Shown here piece by piece: positions 1-10,093 of a stretch of DNA of 64,000 nucleotides; positions within the stretch are counted from its first letter, which is position 1; every line of letters begins with the position of its first letter. The notes beneath the pieces are model-generated. The model made no database searches, was not told the DNA's origin, and was given only the letters and a program-made list of their open reading frames with translations. Source of the stretch: Chloroflexota bacterium (GTDB taxonomy: Bacteria > Chloroflexota > Anaerolineae > JAAYEA01); contig JAIOAV010000004.1 of NCBI GenBank assembly GCA_019873665.1, forward strand, positions 46,043-110,042, given 5' to 3'. The translations under genes and the position numbers were made by a program.

Positions 1-564
1 AGCGTGCGCCAGTTCAGCCCGCGGCCCGTGTCACCAGAGGTGATCGCCGATTGCCTGCGGGCCGCCGGGACAGCCCCCAGCGGCGCGAATATGCAGCCTT
101 GGCATTTCGTTGTCATCACCGATCCCGCGGTCAAGCGGCAGATTCGTGAGGCCGCCGAGGCAGAGGAACAGGAATTCTATCGCCGACGCGCGTCGCAAGA
201 GTGGCTTGACGCGCTGGCGCCGCTGCAGACAAACGCGCAAAAGCCCTTCCTGGAAGCCGCACCGTGCCTGATCGCCATCTTTGCCCAACCGCATCGCGTG
301 ACGCCAACGGGAGAGACGATCAAGCACTATTACGTCAACCAGTCAGTGGGTATCGCCACTGGCATCCTGCTCGCCGCCGTGCATCACGCAGGACTGGTCG
401 CGCTCACTTACACTCCCAGCCGCATGGCATTTCTCAACCAGCTCCTGCACCGCCCAAGCTACGAACGCCCCTTCCTGCTCCTCGTGGTCGGCTATCCGGC
501 GGCAGATGCTACTGTCCCCGCCATCGGCAAGAAACCGTTGGAAGAGATCGCCACATTCATCTAG
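1..564 (+). CDS. Nitroreductase-family / iodotyrosine-deiodinase-like flavoprotein (5' end truncated by window)
   Basis: ORF open to the window edge; motifs [17 protein letters not shown] and [20 protein letters not shown]...KPFLEAAP typical of IYD-like nitroreductases. Confidence 0.85.
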   Translation, partial: SVRQFSPRPVSPEVIADCLRAAGTAPSGANMQPWHFVVITDPAVKRQIREAAEAEEQEFYRRRASQEWLDALAPLQTNAQKPFLEAAPCLIAIFAQPHRVTPTGETIKHYYVNQSVGIATGILLAAVHHAGLVALTYTPSRMAFLNQLLHRPSYERPFLLLVVGYPAADATVPAIGKKPLEEIATFI

Positions 565-584
565 CCTGATCTGCGAGGTGAGAC

Positions 585-1331
585 TTGGTCGCTGCGACAT
601 ATCGCCCTGACAACACTGCTGCCTACCGCATGTCATACGACGACCCATACCGCGAGCTGGAGCCACCAGCGCAGGAGATCGCGATCGTCCAGGAAGCGCT
701 ACAGCTCCTGCACCAGGTCGGAGTGCTTCCTCACACACGCTATGACGAGCACAAGCTGCAAGCCTTTCGGCGTGCTGTCCAGGAGCAGTTCGAAGTTCCC
801 TGGACAGCCATCACGCCGCGCATGCAGCGCCTGCTCTATGCCATCAACGCTATCCACCAGCCCCAGAACATGATCGCCGCGGGGGTCTTTTGCGGGTTCA
901 CCTTCATCTGCAATGCCGGCGCAGCGGTGGGGCCAGGCGCGGTCTATACCGCGCAGCACCTGCTCGGCGTCGAGATCCGCCCCGCCGAGGCCGAACGTGC
1001 GGAGCGCAACGTGCGGCGGCTCGATCCCACCGGCGCGGCGCGCATCGTCGCTGCAGATGCTGTGGAGGTGGTAGCGCAATTCCCACACGACATCCACCTG
1101 CTTTACCTGGACGCCGATGGCGACCAGGGGCGCGGCAAGGGCATCTACCTGCAGATCCTGGAGGCGGGCTATGCCAAGATGCCGGAGGGAAGCCTCATTC
1201 TGGCGCACAACAGCGCCAATGGCGGCGCTCGCCTCACGCCATACCTGGAGTACGTGCGCGACCCAGCGCACTGCCGCGCCAGCGTCAACGTGCTCTTGGA
1301 CATTGAAGGGCTAGAGGTTTCAATCAAGTAA
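585..1331 (+). CDS. Predicted O-methyltransferase (SAM-dependent, class I)
   Basis: AAGVFCGFTFICNAG, GVEIRPAEAERAERNVRRL and LLYLDADG motifs; start may be TTG 585 (GAGGTG upstream) or ATG 630. Confidence 0.7.
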   Translation: MVAATYRPDNTAAYRMSYDDPYRELEPPAQEIAIVQEALQLLHQVGVLPHTRYDEHKLQAFRRAVQEQFEVPWTAITPRMQRLLYAINAIHQPQNMIAAGVFCGFTFICNAGAAVGPGAVYTAQHLLGVEIRPAEAERAERNVRRLDPTGAARIVAADAVEVVAQFPHDIHLLYLDADGDQGRGKGIYLQILEAGYAKMPEGSLILAHNSANGGARLTPYLEYVRDPAHCRASVNVLLDIEGLEVSIK

Positions 1332-1348
1332 GGAGGATATGCGACCCG

Positions 1349-1828
1349 ATGTCATCCGATCTCAGCGCGAGCGCCCGTCGCGTGCAAGAGACGCTCCAGA
1401 AACATGGGCTGGATTGCCAAGTCGTCGAACTGCCCAATAGCACGCGCACCGCGCCGGAAGCAGCGGCAGCGGTCGGTTGCCATGTGGCGCAGATCGTCAA
1501 GTCGCTGGTGTTTCGCGGTCGTCACACCGACCGCCCCATCCTGGTGGTCGCCAGCGGCGCGAACCGCGTGAACGAGCGTAGACTGGGTGAGCTGGCCGGC
1601 GAGCCGGCGGAAAAGGCAAGCGCCGACTTTGTCCGCGAGCGAACCGGTTTTGCCATCGGCGGCGTGCCGCCACTTGGCCATGCCGAGCCGCTGCTGACGT
1701 TCATAGATGAGGATTTGCTCCAGTATGACGAGATATGGGCGGCAGCTGGCACACCACACGCGGTCTTTTGCCTGACGCCGCAACAGCTAACGCAGATCAC
1801 CAAAGGAGAAGTTACGCGCATCACCTAG
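1349..1828 (+). CDS. YbaK/EbsC-family aminoacyl-tRNA deacylase
   Basis: Protein TRTAPEAAAAVGCHVAQIVKSLVFRG...FAIGGVPPLGH typical of YbaK/ProX editing domain. Confidence 0.9.
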   Translation: MSSDLSASARRVQETLQKHGLDCQVVELPNSTRTAPEAAAAVGCHVAQIVKSLVFRGRHTDRPILVVASGANRVNERRLGELAGEPAEKASADFVRERTGFAIGGVPPLGHAEPLLTFIDEDLLQYDEIWAAAGTPHAVFCLTPQQLTQITKGEVTRIT

Positions 1829-1971
1829 CCACCCTCGCGCCACGGCCCAGGCCGCAACAAACCCCGTGCGCTCCAGTTGGAGTCCAGGTCAGAAACGCCT
1901 ATACTAACAGCCGACAGCCATCGTCCGCGCGACCGGGCGATTCTGCCAAAACTCGTTGAGGAGATGCCCTA

Positions 1972-2934
1972 ATGCCACTGATGTTCGACATGCCTCTGGA
2001 GAAGCTATACACCTACCAGGGCCGGAATCCCCGCCCCACCGATTTCGACGCTTTCTGGGATCGCGGCCTGGCAGAGATGCGGGCCATTGACCCCCAGGTG
2101 GAGCTCAAGCCTGCGCCTTTCCAGACCCCCTTTGCCGAGTGCCTGGACATGTTCTTTACGGGGGTGGGAAATGCGCGCGTGCATGCCAAGCTGCTGCGCC
2201 CACGTCATGCCCCCGCGCCGCATCCCGCCATCCTGATGTTCCACGGCTATTCGGGAAACTCGGGCGACTGGTACGACAAGCTCGGCTATGTGGCGCGCGG
2301 GTACACGGTGGCGGCGTTGGATTGCCGCGGACAGGGGGGCCTATCGCAGGATAGTGGCGGCGTAGTGGGCACCACGCTGCGCGGTCACATCGTGCGCGGA
2401 TTGGATGACAAACCGGAGAAGCTCCTCTTTCGCCAGATCTTTCTCGACACGGCACAATTGGCCAAGCTGGTGATGGAGATGCCGGACGTGGACCCGGATC
2501 GCGTGGGGGCCACCGGCGGCAGCCAGGGCGGCGGTTTGACTCTGGCGTGCGCCGCGCTAGAGCCGCGCATTGCGCGCGCCGCGCCGGTCTTTCCCTTCCT
2601 CTCGGACTATCAGCGGGTGTGGGAGATGGATCAGGCCAAGGATGCGTATATAGAGTTGCAGCAATACTTCCGCCTCTTTGACCCGCGCCACGAACGTGAG
2701 GATGAGATATTCACCAAGTTGGGCTACATTGACGTGCAACACCTGGCAAATCGCATACGCGGCAAAGTACTGATGGCCACCGGCCTGATGGATACCGTCT
2801 GCCCGCCTTCGACGCAATTCGCCGCCTACAACAAGATCCAATCTCCCAAGTCGCTTTCCATCTATCCGGATTTCGGGCACGAAGGCTTGCCGGGCAACGC
2901 GGATCGCATCTATGAGTTCATGGGCGAGCTGTAG
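1972..2934 (+). CDS. Acetyl xylan esterase / cephalosporin-C deacetylase family alpha/beta hydrolase
   Basis: [37 protein letters not shown] nucleophile elbow, FGHEGLPG. Confidence 0.9.
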   Translation: MPLMFDMPLEKLYTYQGRNPRPTDFDAFWDRGLAEMRAIDPQVELKPAPFQTPFAECLDMFFTGVGNARVHAKLLRPRHAPAPHPAILMFHGYSGNSGDWYDKLGYVARGYTVAALDCRGQGGLSQDSGGVVGTTLRGHIVRGLDDKPEKLLFRQIFLDTAQLAKLVMEMPDVDPDRVGATGGSQGGGLTLACAALEPRIARAAPVFPFLSDYQRVWEMDQAKDAYIELQQYFRLFDPRHEREDEIFTKLGYIDVQHLANRIRGKVLMATGLMDTVCPPSTQFAAYNKIQSPKSLSIYPDFGHEGLPGNADRIYEFMGEL

Positions 2935-2963
2935 AAGGCTATGCCGCATATAGGAGGGGCGCG

Positions 2964-3788
2964 ATGTGGACGGTGAATCAGTCCGTCTCGTTTGATCGTC
3001 CGGCGCGCCAGTGGGTTTGGCGCGATGGCAGGCTCGTGGGCGCGGTGAACGTGGGCGAGCTGCGCGCCTATGTCTTTCCCTTGTACACGCCGCGCGGGCG
3101 GCTTGTGATCCAGGAGAGCCCGGTAGATCACCCACACCACCAGGGGCTGACCGTCGGCGCGCAACTGAACGGCTGGGACATGTGGAACGCCGGGTCGTTC
3201 GGCATCCCGCGCAGCCGCCAGGTGGTGGTGCCGGACGAAAGCCATGCGACCGCCGATGCTACGGGCGCGCGCTTTCTGCTCATGCTGGATTGGACCACCG
3301 CCGGCGGCGTCAAGATGCTGCGGGAGCGAAGGGCGATCACCTTTGCCGCCGCTGCCTACGGCCACATCGTTGACGTGCGCACTACGTTGATCGCGGCCTA
3401 TGGCGATGTGCACTTTGCGCAAACCAAAGAGGCCGGTCTCTCGCTGCGCGTCCCGCCCGAGTGGGAGACGGCCAATGGCGGCATCATCCTCGACGCGCGC
3501 GGCAGGGTGGGCGAGAGCCAGATCTTTGACCAGCTCGCCGAATGGATTGACGTGAGCGGCGAGGGGCCTGCTGGGGTGTGGGCGGGCATCACGATGATGC
3601 CACATCGTCACTCTCCGGCGGTGCCATGGATGGTGCGCGACTATGGGCTGCAGAACTATGATCCATGGCGACACCAGCGCATCTCGTTGGCCGCCGGCGA
3701 CACGCTGACGCTGGGCGTGCGCTATGTCGCGCACGATGGCCGTGGCACAGTGGGTGACATCGCGGCGTGGTACAGAGATTGCCCCTAG
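2964..3788 (+). CDS. DUF6807 / PmoA-like family protein
   Basis: [29 protein letters not shown]...LNGWDMWN motif of the family. Confidence 0.7.
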   Translation: MWTVNQSVSFDRPARQWVWRDGRLVGAVNVGELRAYVFPLYTPRGRLVIQESPVDHPHHQGLTVGAQLNGWDMWNAGSFGIPRSRQVVVPDESHATADATGARFLLMLDWTTAGGVKMLRERRAITFAAAAYGHIVDVRTTLIAAYGDVHFAQTKEAGLSLRVPPEWETANGGIILDARGRVGESQIFDQLAEWIDVSGEGPAGVWAGITMMPHRHSPAVPWMVRDYGLQNYDPWRHQRISLAAGDTLTLGVRYVAHDGRGTVGDIAAWYRDCP

Positions 3789-3866
3789 ACGTGCGGGAAA
3801 GGAGCAAGGATGCGCCTGATGGGACACTGGTGACAGATAGATTGCCCCTAGACGTGCGGGAAAGGA
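3776..3866 (+). repeat. 28-bp direct repeat (3776-3803 and 3839-3866), period 63 bp
   Basis: agattgcccctagacgtgcgggaaagga occurs twice, spanning the DUF6807 stop codon and the coaD ribosome-binding region. Confidence 0.97.
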
Positions 3867-3871
3867 ACAGG

Positions 3872-4372
3872 ATGAAAAGAGCGGTCTATGCGGGAAGCTT
3901 CGACCCGATCACAAACGGCCACCTCTGGATGATCGAGCAGGGCGTGCGGCTGTTCGACGAGCTGGTAGTGGCGATCGGCTCGAACCCAGACAAACGATAC
4001 ACCTTTACGCAGGCGGAGCGGATGACGATGCTACGCGAATCGCTGCAGCACCTGCCGCGCGTGCGCATCGAAAGCTTTGAGCGCCAGTTCCTGGTGCATT
4101 ACGCACACTCCATCGGCGCGCAGTACATCCTGCGGGGCATCCGCAGCCAGGCCGACTATGAGTACGAGCGAGGTATGCGCCACCTGAACAATGATCTGCG
4201 CCCCGAGATCGTTACCGTCTTTCTCATGCCGCCACGCGAGATCGCGGAAGTCAGCTCTAGCATGGTGAAAGGATTGGTCGGGCCAGAAGGTTGGGAGGAG
4301 GTCGTCCGCCAGTACGCGCCGGCCGCAACCTGTCGTTTCCTGAGCAAGTTCGCGCGGGATAATGGCTTGTAA
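3872..4372 (+). CDS. coaD: Pantetheine-phosphate adenylyltransferase
   Basis: [24 protein letters not shown]...[21 protein letters not shown]...VSSSMVKGL. Confidence 0.97.
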   Translation: MKRAVYAGSFDPITNGHLWMIEQGVRLFDELVVAIGSNPDKRYTFTQAERMTMLRESLQHLPRVRIESFERQFLVHYAHSIGAQYILRGIRSQADYEYERGMRHLNNDLRPEIVTVFLMPPREIAEVSSSMVKGLVGPEGWEEVVRQYAPAATCRFLSKFARDNGL

Positions 4373-4389
4373 GAGTGCAAGGAGGCATC

Positions 4390-5742
4390 ATGCGCAATGA
4401 GGATCGGATCCAACCGTATGTCGGGAATCGGTTCTACTGGCAGTACAAGGGAAAGCCGATCCTGCTGATCGGCGGCAGTGTGGAGGATAACCTCTTCCAG
4501 ATCCCCAACCTGCGTGAGCACTTGGATCTGCTCGCCTCCGTGGGCGGCAATTACGTGCGGTGTACCATGTCCAGCCGCGACCCGGGGGATGTCTGGCCTT
4601 TTGCCCGCGACCCACAGACCGGCCTTTATGACCTGAACAAGCCCAGCGAGGAATACTGGCGGCGCTTTGCCGAGTTTCTGGCGCTCACTGCGGAGCGAGA
4701 CATCATCGCGCAGTTCGAGATGTGGGATCGCTTTGACTTTAGCCGTGCCCCTTGGCAGGACAACCCGTACAACCCCAAGAACAACATCAACTATACCGCC
4801 GCGGAATCGGGTCTGATGGAGGAGATCAACACGCATCCGGGACGGCGGGAGAACGCCTTCTTCCGCTCTGTGCCCGCACTGGAGAACAACCAAGTGGTGC
4901 TCCGCTACCAGCAGATGCAGGTGGACAAGATGCTATCGCTATCCCTGCCCTACGGCCACTGCCTCTACTGCATGGACAACGAGACAAACGAGTCGCCCGA
5001 GTGGGGCAAGTACTGGTCGCTCTACATCCAGAGAAAGGCGGCAGAGCTGGGCGTCAGCGTGCAGACCACCGAGATGTGGGATGCCCATAGCGTACTCGAT
5101 GACGAGCACCGCAACACCATTGACCATCCAGAGCTATACTCCTTCATTGACCTGTCTCAGAACAACCACCGGCCGGCCGACGAGCACTGGGAGAACCCAC
5201 AACAGATACGGCGCTATCTCATTTCGTCCGGACAGGTGCGGCCGATGAACAGCGTCAAGATATATGGCGCGAACAGTGGCCAGTACGGCTCCACCCGAGA
5301 CGCCCAGGAGCGCTTCTGGCGGAACATCTTTGGCGGGTTCGCATCCTCCCGCTTCCACCGCCCACCGTCCGGATTGGGGCTGAACGAGATCGCACGGGCG
5401 CACATCAAGTCTATGCGGATATTCACCAACGAACTGGACATCTTCACCTGCGAGCCGCACAACGACTTGCTCAGGAACCGGAGCTGGAATGAGGCGTATT
5501 GCACGGCGCATCCTGGCGTCGAGTACGGGCTGTTCTTCCCCGACGGCGGCAACATCCTGCTTGATGTGTCGGCAGCGGGCGACAAGCCCTTAACCATCCG
5601 TTGGCTGGATATCCGCACCAGCCGGTGGACCGGACCCGCGGTGCCCATCGTCAGCGCCGACAGGGACGCCAGCGGCATGCTGCACGTCATCACGCCCAGC
5701 GAAGAGGGCTACTGGGCAGCGCATATCCGCACTGTGCCATAG
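4390..5742 (+). CDS. Putative glycoside hydrolase-like (DUF4038/TIM-barrel cellulase-like) protein
   Basis: PILLIGGSVEDNLFQIPNLREHLDLLASVGGNYVRCTMSSRD; FAEFLALTAERDIIAQFEMWDRFDF; ATG 4390 preceded by GGAGG. Confidence 0.65.
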   Translation: MRNEDRIQPYVGNRFYWQYKGKPILLIGGSVEDNLFQIPNLREHLDLLASVGGNYVRCTMSSRDPGDVWPFARDPQTGLYDLNKPSEEYWRRFAEFLALTAERDIIAQFEMWDRFDFSRAPWQDNPYNPKNNINYTAAESGLMEEINTHPGRRENAFFRSVPALENNQVVLRYQQMQVDKMLSLSLPYGHCLYCMDNETNESPEWGKYWSLYIQRKAAELGVSVQTTEMWDAHSVLDDEHRNTIDHPELYSFIDLSQNNHRPADEHWENPQQIRRYLISSGQVRPMNSVKIYGANSGQYGSTRDAQERFWRNIFGGFASSRFHRPPSGLGLNEIARAHIKSMRIFTNELDIFTCEPHNDLLRNRSWNEAYCTAHPGVEYGLFFPDGGNILLDVSAAGDKPLTIRWLDIRTSRWTGPAVPIVSADRDASGMLHVITPSEEGYWAAHIRTVP

Positions 5743-5919
5743 ATAGGGCCACAGATACCGCTGGCGCGTGAGACCTGACCGTCACGCAGATCAGGCGGCA
5801 TTGGCTTTTGGCGCTGACGAAAAGCCGAATATACTTGGGCTGCTGCCATGTCATTGGCAGTCCGACTGAACCCCGTCAGCGACGCATCTTTTTGCAGCTC
5901 GGAAGGGCAGGGAATAGCC

Positions 5920-6498
5920 ATGGCGACCCCTTATACAAGTATCAAGAGTGATGAGGCGCTGGCCACGGCTGCGGTCAGTGGCGAGAGCTGGGCATGGGAT
6001 GCCCTGGTGGATCGCTACAAGGGCCTGGTGTATTCTATCCCGCTGCGCGCCGGACTGTCGCCGGAGGATGCGAGCAGCATCTTCCAGACCGTTTTTGTGC
6101 GTTTGCTGCAGCACCTTCCTGCTATCCGGGAACCGCAAGGGCTGCCTGCCTGGCTGATCGCCACCACAAAGCGACTGAGCTGGCAGACGCTGCGTCGGCG
6201 GCATCCAGAGCCGGCGACGGAAGAGATCGCCGCCATGATCGAGAAGGCGGAGGCGTGGCTATTGCACCCGCATCGCGACGAGGCGCTCTGGGTCGATCAG
6301 GCCCTAGTGCGCGACGCGATGGCACAGGTAGGCGATCGGTGCCGCACGCTTTTGCAGCTACTGTACTATGATCAGGAGGAACCCTCCTACGAGACCATCG
6401 GCCTGCAGATGCAGATGCCGGTGGAGAGTATCGGCCCGACTCGCGCGCGCTGCCTGCAGAAGATGCGCGAGATCCTACGTCGTATGGGAATGGGTTAA
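5920..6498 (+). CDS. Sigma-70 family (ECF-like) RNA polymerase sigma factor
   Basis: [42 protein letters not shown] and C-terminal sigma4-like region; an in-frame upstream ATG at 5848 is possible. Confidence 0.85.
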   Translation: MATPYTSIKSDEALATAAVSGESWAWDALVDRYKGLVYSIPLRAGLSPEDASSIFQTVFVRLLQHLPAIREPQGLPAWLIATTKRLSWQTLRRRHPEPATEEIAAMIEKAEAWLLHPHRDEALWVDQALVRDAMAQVGDRCRTLLQLLYYDQEEPSYETIGLQMQMPVESIGPTRARCLQKMREILRRMGMG

Positions 6499-6500
6499 GC

Positions 6501-8330
6501 GTGGCTCACTACCCTGTTAGCTTCGAGAACCTCGTGGACTGGCTCGACGGGCGTCTGGACCCGGAGACGCGCCAGATACTGGAGGCGCACCTAGCAGAAG
6601 GGTGCGCAGAATGCGATGCGGCGCTGGCGTGGCTGCGTCGCGTGATCACCGCCATCACACTGGACGAGCTGGTTGACCCGCCACCAGCGTTGGTCACGCA
6701 GGTCAAGGCCGCGTTCAAGCCGGTTACAGCGCCGGTGGCCCCACGGCCAGTAGCGCCACCGGTGGCTGCTCCGACCAAGCCGCGCTCTTTTGCCTGGACC
6801 CCTGTGATCGTTCTGGCGGCGATCATGCTAGTGTTAGGGCTGAGTATAGTCTTCTTCCTCGCGCAGTGGCCCGGGCTGTCTGTCCAGCCCGCACGGCTGA
6901 TTACGCTCGTCGGCAGTCCTGATGTCAGGCTTACCGCCGACGGCGAAACAGTACGCCCGGGTGGCGTGGTGGGTGAAGGCAGCGACCTTCGTGTAATCGG
7001 GGGCCAGGCGATCCTGACCCTCTTTGACGGCAGTATCCTGGAGATGCAGCCCAACGCGGAGATTCGCCTGACGACAATGCGCACTGGGCTATTCAAACAG
7101 CCCTACAAGATCAGCATTACCCAGCATTCTGGCGCGGTCCGGTACGAGGTTGCCGCACTGCCTAGCAGCCGCTCCAGTTTTCAGGTGCAAGGCCCAAACG
7201 CCCTGATTTCTGTGCGCGCCACCAGCTTCACGGTCATTGTGCCCAGCGCGCTAGAGACGCAGGTCGAGGTTCGCAGCGGCGAGGTGCAGATGCTTGGCCT
7301 GGTGGATAGCGTGACCATCCGGGCGAACCAAATAGCGCTGGCAGTGGGAGGCGCGCCCATCCGCGTTCTCGGCGCCGCCGAAATTGTTGCCACACCGACA
7401 CCCACTCCTACCTCCACACCACCTCAGACGGCGACAGCAACAGACACGGCGACCATCACCGCGACGCCAAGTGGCACGCTGTTAACAGCCACACCCACAC
7501 AGACACCAACTGCCACAGGCACGTCAACGCCGACTGCAACCGCCACCGAGACCGGTACTGCCACGGGTACGCCAACCACCACAGAGACTGCCACCGTTAC
7601 CGGCACGCCAACAGCGACAGCTACACCTTCGTCCACACCAACCGAGACCGCGACGCCGCTGGCTACGGCGACAGTTACTTTGTCACCGACGGCAACAGAC
7701 ACCGCCACGTCGACGCCAACCGTGACGGCCACGCCGCAACCGATCAGTCAGAGCATGACCCTGCAATATGGCCTTGACGGCTACACGGGCACGGAGGATG
7801 TCAGCATTGTCTCCTGGGAGCCGGACGCCAATTTCGACGGAGGAAGCAACGACACGATGCTGGTGCAGACGAACGACCAGGCGGCGGCACTGCTGCGCTT
7901 CGATCTGCTCAGCATCCCCACCAACGCTACGATCACTCGTGCCGTGCTAAGCCTCTATGCATTGGAACGCACTGGGCCGCAAGCCATTACCGTGGGCGCC
8001 TACGAGGCTTATCGGCCTTGGGCGGCAGCGCAAGCCACATGGAACCAGGCAGCCGCGGGTACCCCCTGGGGCGCGCCGGGAGCCAACGACGTGACCAGCG
8101 ATCGAGCGCCCGATCCGGAGCGTGACAACGTCATCCTCGCCGTGCCGCAGTGGTACAACTTTGATCTCACGCGTCTTGTGCAAAAGTGGGTACGAGATCC
8201 CAGCGTGAACTATGGGCTGATCTTCAAGGCGTTTGGCGATCCCACCAGCGTAAGATTTGTCGCCGCCGAACATGGCGGCCGCGACATCCACCCCAAGCTG
8301 ACCATCGAGTATACTGTGCCAAGCCCGTAG
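6501..8330 (+). CDS. Membrane anti-sigma/FecR-domain protein with Thr-Pro-rich linker and C-terminal DNRLRE domain
   Basis: N-terminal [13 protein letters not shown] zinc-finger-like motif, single TM ([22 protein letters not shown]), FecR-like region, low-complexity TPTAT linker, DNRLRE-like domain; GTG start 2 nt after sigma gene stop. Confidence 0.8.
   Translation: MAHYPVSFENLVDWLDGRLDPETRQILEAHLAEGCAECDAALAWLRRVITAITLDELVDPPPALVTQVKAAFKPVTAPVAPRPVAPPVAAPTKPRSFAWTPVIVLAAIMLVLGLSIVFFLAQWPGLSVQPARLITLVGSPDVRLTADGETVRPGGVVGEGSDLRVIGGQAILTLFDGSILEMQPNAEIRLTTMRTGLFKQPYKISITQHSGAVRYEVAALPSSRSSFQVQGPNALISVRATSFTVIVPSALETQVEVRSGEVQMLGLVDSVTIRANQIALAVGGAPIRVLGAAEIVATPTPTPTSTPPQTATATDTATITATPSGTLLTATPTQTPTATGTSTPTATATETGTATGTPTTTETATVTGTPTATATPSSTPTETATPLATATVTLSPTATDTATSTPTVTATPQPISQSMTLQYGLDGYTGTEDVSIVSWEPDANFDGGSNDTMLVQTNDQAAALLRFDLLSIPTNATITRAVLSLYALERTGPQAITVGAYEAYRPWAAAQATWNQAAAGTPWGAPGANDVTSDRAPDPERDNVILAVPQWYNFDLTRLVQKWVRDPSVNYGLIFKAFGDPTSVRFVAAEHGGRDIHPKLTIEYTVPSP
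7390..7740 (+). repeat. Low-complexity Thr/Pro/Ala-encoding degenerate repeat (linker)
   Basis: [30 protein letters not shown]... runs without strict period. Confidence 0.9.
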
Positions 8331-8452
8331 CGAGCTTCCGGACCGCCCGGCTCAGGCCGCGTGTCTCGTGTGCCCGTGCCTGCGTCGCCTGCCGACGCGA
8401 TGATTGGACATTCATCTACCACTGATCCTGCACATGTGGTGGCAGGAGGGAA

Positions 8453-8494
8453 AGAGAAGACCCCGGGGATGCCAGATCCCCTGGGGTCTTCTCT
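8453..8494. terminator. Bidirectional intrinsic terminator between convergent genes
   Basis: AGAGAAGACCCCGGGGAT-gccag-ATCCCCTGGGGTCTTCTCT near-perfect hairpin. Confidence 0.85.
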
Positions 8495-9126
8495 CAATCG
8501 TAATCGGTCGGCCAGTCGGGATGGCGCAGGTGTTCGAACAGCCTGGCGATTTCCGAGGGGGTCGTGCGAGGCAGCGAGAGCTCCGGCAGCGCATCCTCGG
8601 CGAAAAAGCCGACATCTGCTGTCTCGATGCTGCGCCGGGGTGCGCCGCCCAGCAGCTCGCAGCGGAAGAACACCTTGTAGATAGCATGCAACGAGGGCGG
8701 ATGTCCGTGCAGGCTGCGATCCCAGAGCGCTAGCAGCTTGGTGGCGCGCACCTCATAGCCGGACTCTTCCAACACCTCGCGCTCGGCAGCGCGACTCGGC
8801 CGGTCGAACACATCCACCCAGCCGCCCGGCAACGTCCACTTCATGTCGCGCCGCTCCTGCACCAGCAGGATCTTGTCGTCGGCAAAGACCACGCCGCGCA
8901 CGTCAACCTTGGGTGTCGCGTAGCCCTTTTCCTCGTGAAAGAGGCCGCGCAGCCGCGCCACATCGTCATCCGCCTGCACAGCCAACATCTCGATAGCGAT
9001 CTCACGCAAGGCCTCGTAACGCTCGCGGTCGAACGGCCCATCGCTATACGCCAGGCCGTTCTGCGCCAGCGCCTGAATCGTGCGCGCCCACTCCAGCCAT
9101 TTGGGCTCCATTTGCTCGTCTTTCAC
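8494..9126 (-). CDS. NUDIX hydrolase with N-terminal helical domain
   Basis: LPGGWVDVFDRPSRAAEREVLEESGYEV (Nudix box). Confidence 0.92.
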   Translation of the reverse strand: MKDEQMEPKWLEWARTIQALAQNGLAYSDGPFDRERYEALREIAIEMLAVQADDDVARLRGLFHEEKGYATPKVDVRGVVFADDKILLVQERRDMKWTLPGGWVDVFDRPSRAAEREVLEESGYEVRATKLLALWDRSLHGHPPSLHAIYKVFFRCELLGGAPRRSIETADVGFFAEDALPELSLPRTTPSEIARLFEHLRHPDWPTDYD

Positions 9127-9176
9127 AACGATGAACCGCGGGGCTCTTCCCTCGCCAGCCTCCGAGGCTCAATCCA

Positions 9177-10010
9177 TTACACTTTCAGGATGCGCGCCGC
9201 GTTTTGTCGCGCCACCTTGGCAAAGACTGCTGGGTCCAGGTTCAGGCTGCGTAGCGTATCTACCTGCGGCACGGCCTGCCCAGGCATGAGAAAGTCCGTG
9301 CCGAAGAGCACCTGATCCTGATGTCGCGTGACGAAATCGCGCGCATATTCGGGATCGCGCGCCAGGCCGTTGTTGCCAGAACCGGCGGAGATGTCCGCGT
9401 ACAGGTTAGGATACTCGGTCAACAGCCGATCCAGCGCACCACCTGGCACGACAGGGCCCCTGGGGTAGCCGCTGCGGTACTCGGGGCGCATCTCCGCCGA
9501 GATCTCGGCCCAGAAGTGCGGCCCATGCCCTATGAAAACCGTGTCGGGAAAGCGCTTGAGCATCCGCTCCAGGCCCAGCAAGCCAAGCTTGTCGCGACCA
9601 ATCCAGTGATCCATATGTAGCATGATCGGCAACTCGAGTTTGCCGCACGCGCGGTAGATCACCTGGCTCAGCCGGCTGTTGATGGGCAGGCCCACCAGGA
9701 ACTCGCCGAAACCCTTGCACCCTTGCGCCACGTACTCCTCCAGGATCGGCACCGGATCAAAGCGTCCCGGATAGCGATGGCGCGGATCCACGCTACAAAA
9801 TGGGATAAAGCGATCGGGATGCTGCGCGCAGACTTTCAAGATCTCGGTTGTCGGCACATAAAAGTCGAGCTCCTCTGGCGTCTCGACCGCCAGGAGAACG
9901 CTCTTCTCGATCTCCAGCTCATCCATCTTGGCCAGGAGGATCTCCGGCGTGGCGGGCAGCCGTCCCACCATCAGCCGCCCGGTATGCATGTGAACGTCGA
10001 TGAATGTCAA
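9177..10010 (-). CDS. Amidohydrolase family protein (amidohydrolase_2-like)
   Basis: FIDVHMHTG, LHMDHWIG, FIGHGPHFWAE, LFGTDFLMPG; TTG 10010 has an upstream GGAGG (ORF extends to 10049). Confidence 0.85.
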   Translation of the reverse strand: MTFIDVHMHTGRLMVGRLPATPEILLAKMDELEIEKSVLLAVETPEELDFYVPTTEILKVCAQHPDRFIPFCSVDPRHRYPGRFDPVPILEEYVAQGCKGFGEFLVGLPINSRLSQVIYRACGKLELPIMLHMDHWIGRDKLGLLGLERMLKRFPDTVFIGHGPHFWAEISAEMRPEYRSGYPRGPVVPGGALDRLLTEYPNLYADISAGSGNNGLARDPEYARDFVTRHQDQVLFGTDFLMPGQAVPQVDTLRSLNLDPAVFAKVARQNAARILKV

Positions 10011-10072
10011 AATGGCCTCCAGGTGAGCCTTCAGCATGTCAGCGATCAACCGTCGCTTTGCGGCTTCTGGCT

Positions 10073-10093
10073 GATCGCTGACCGCTGACTGCT
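10073..10093. repeat. Three tandem degenerate heptamers (GAYYGCT)
   Basis: GATCGCT GACCGCT GACTGCT adjoining the DegT stop codon. Confidence 0.8.

Noticed and set aside
2910-3827. 305-aa minus-strand ORF
   Set aside because: Antisense to the DUF6807-like gene; no motifs and His/Arg-rich.
7424-7732. 102-aa minus-strand Val/Ala/Gly repeat protein
   Set aside because: It is the reverse frame of the Thr-Pro linker in the FecR/DNRLRE protein, not an independent gene.
7390-7740. Possible CRISPR-like or VNTR array
   Set aside because: Repeats are degenerate codons for Thr/Pro/Ala in an intact reading frame; no constant repeat or unique spacers.
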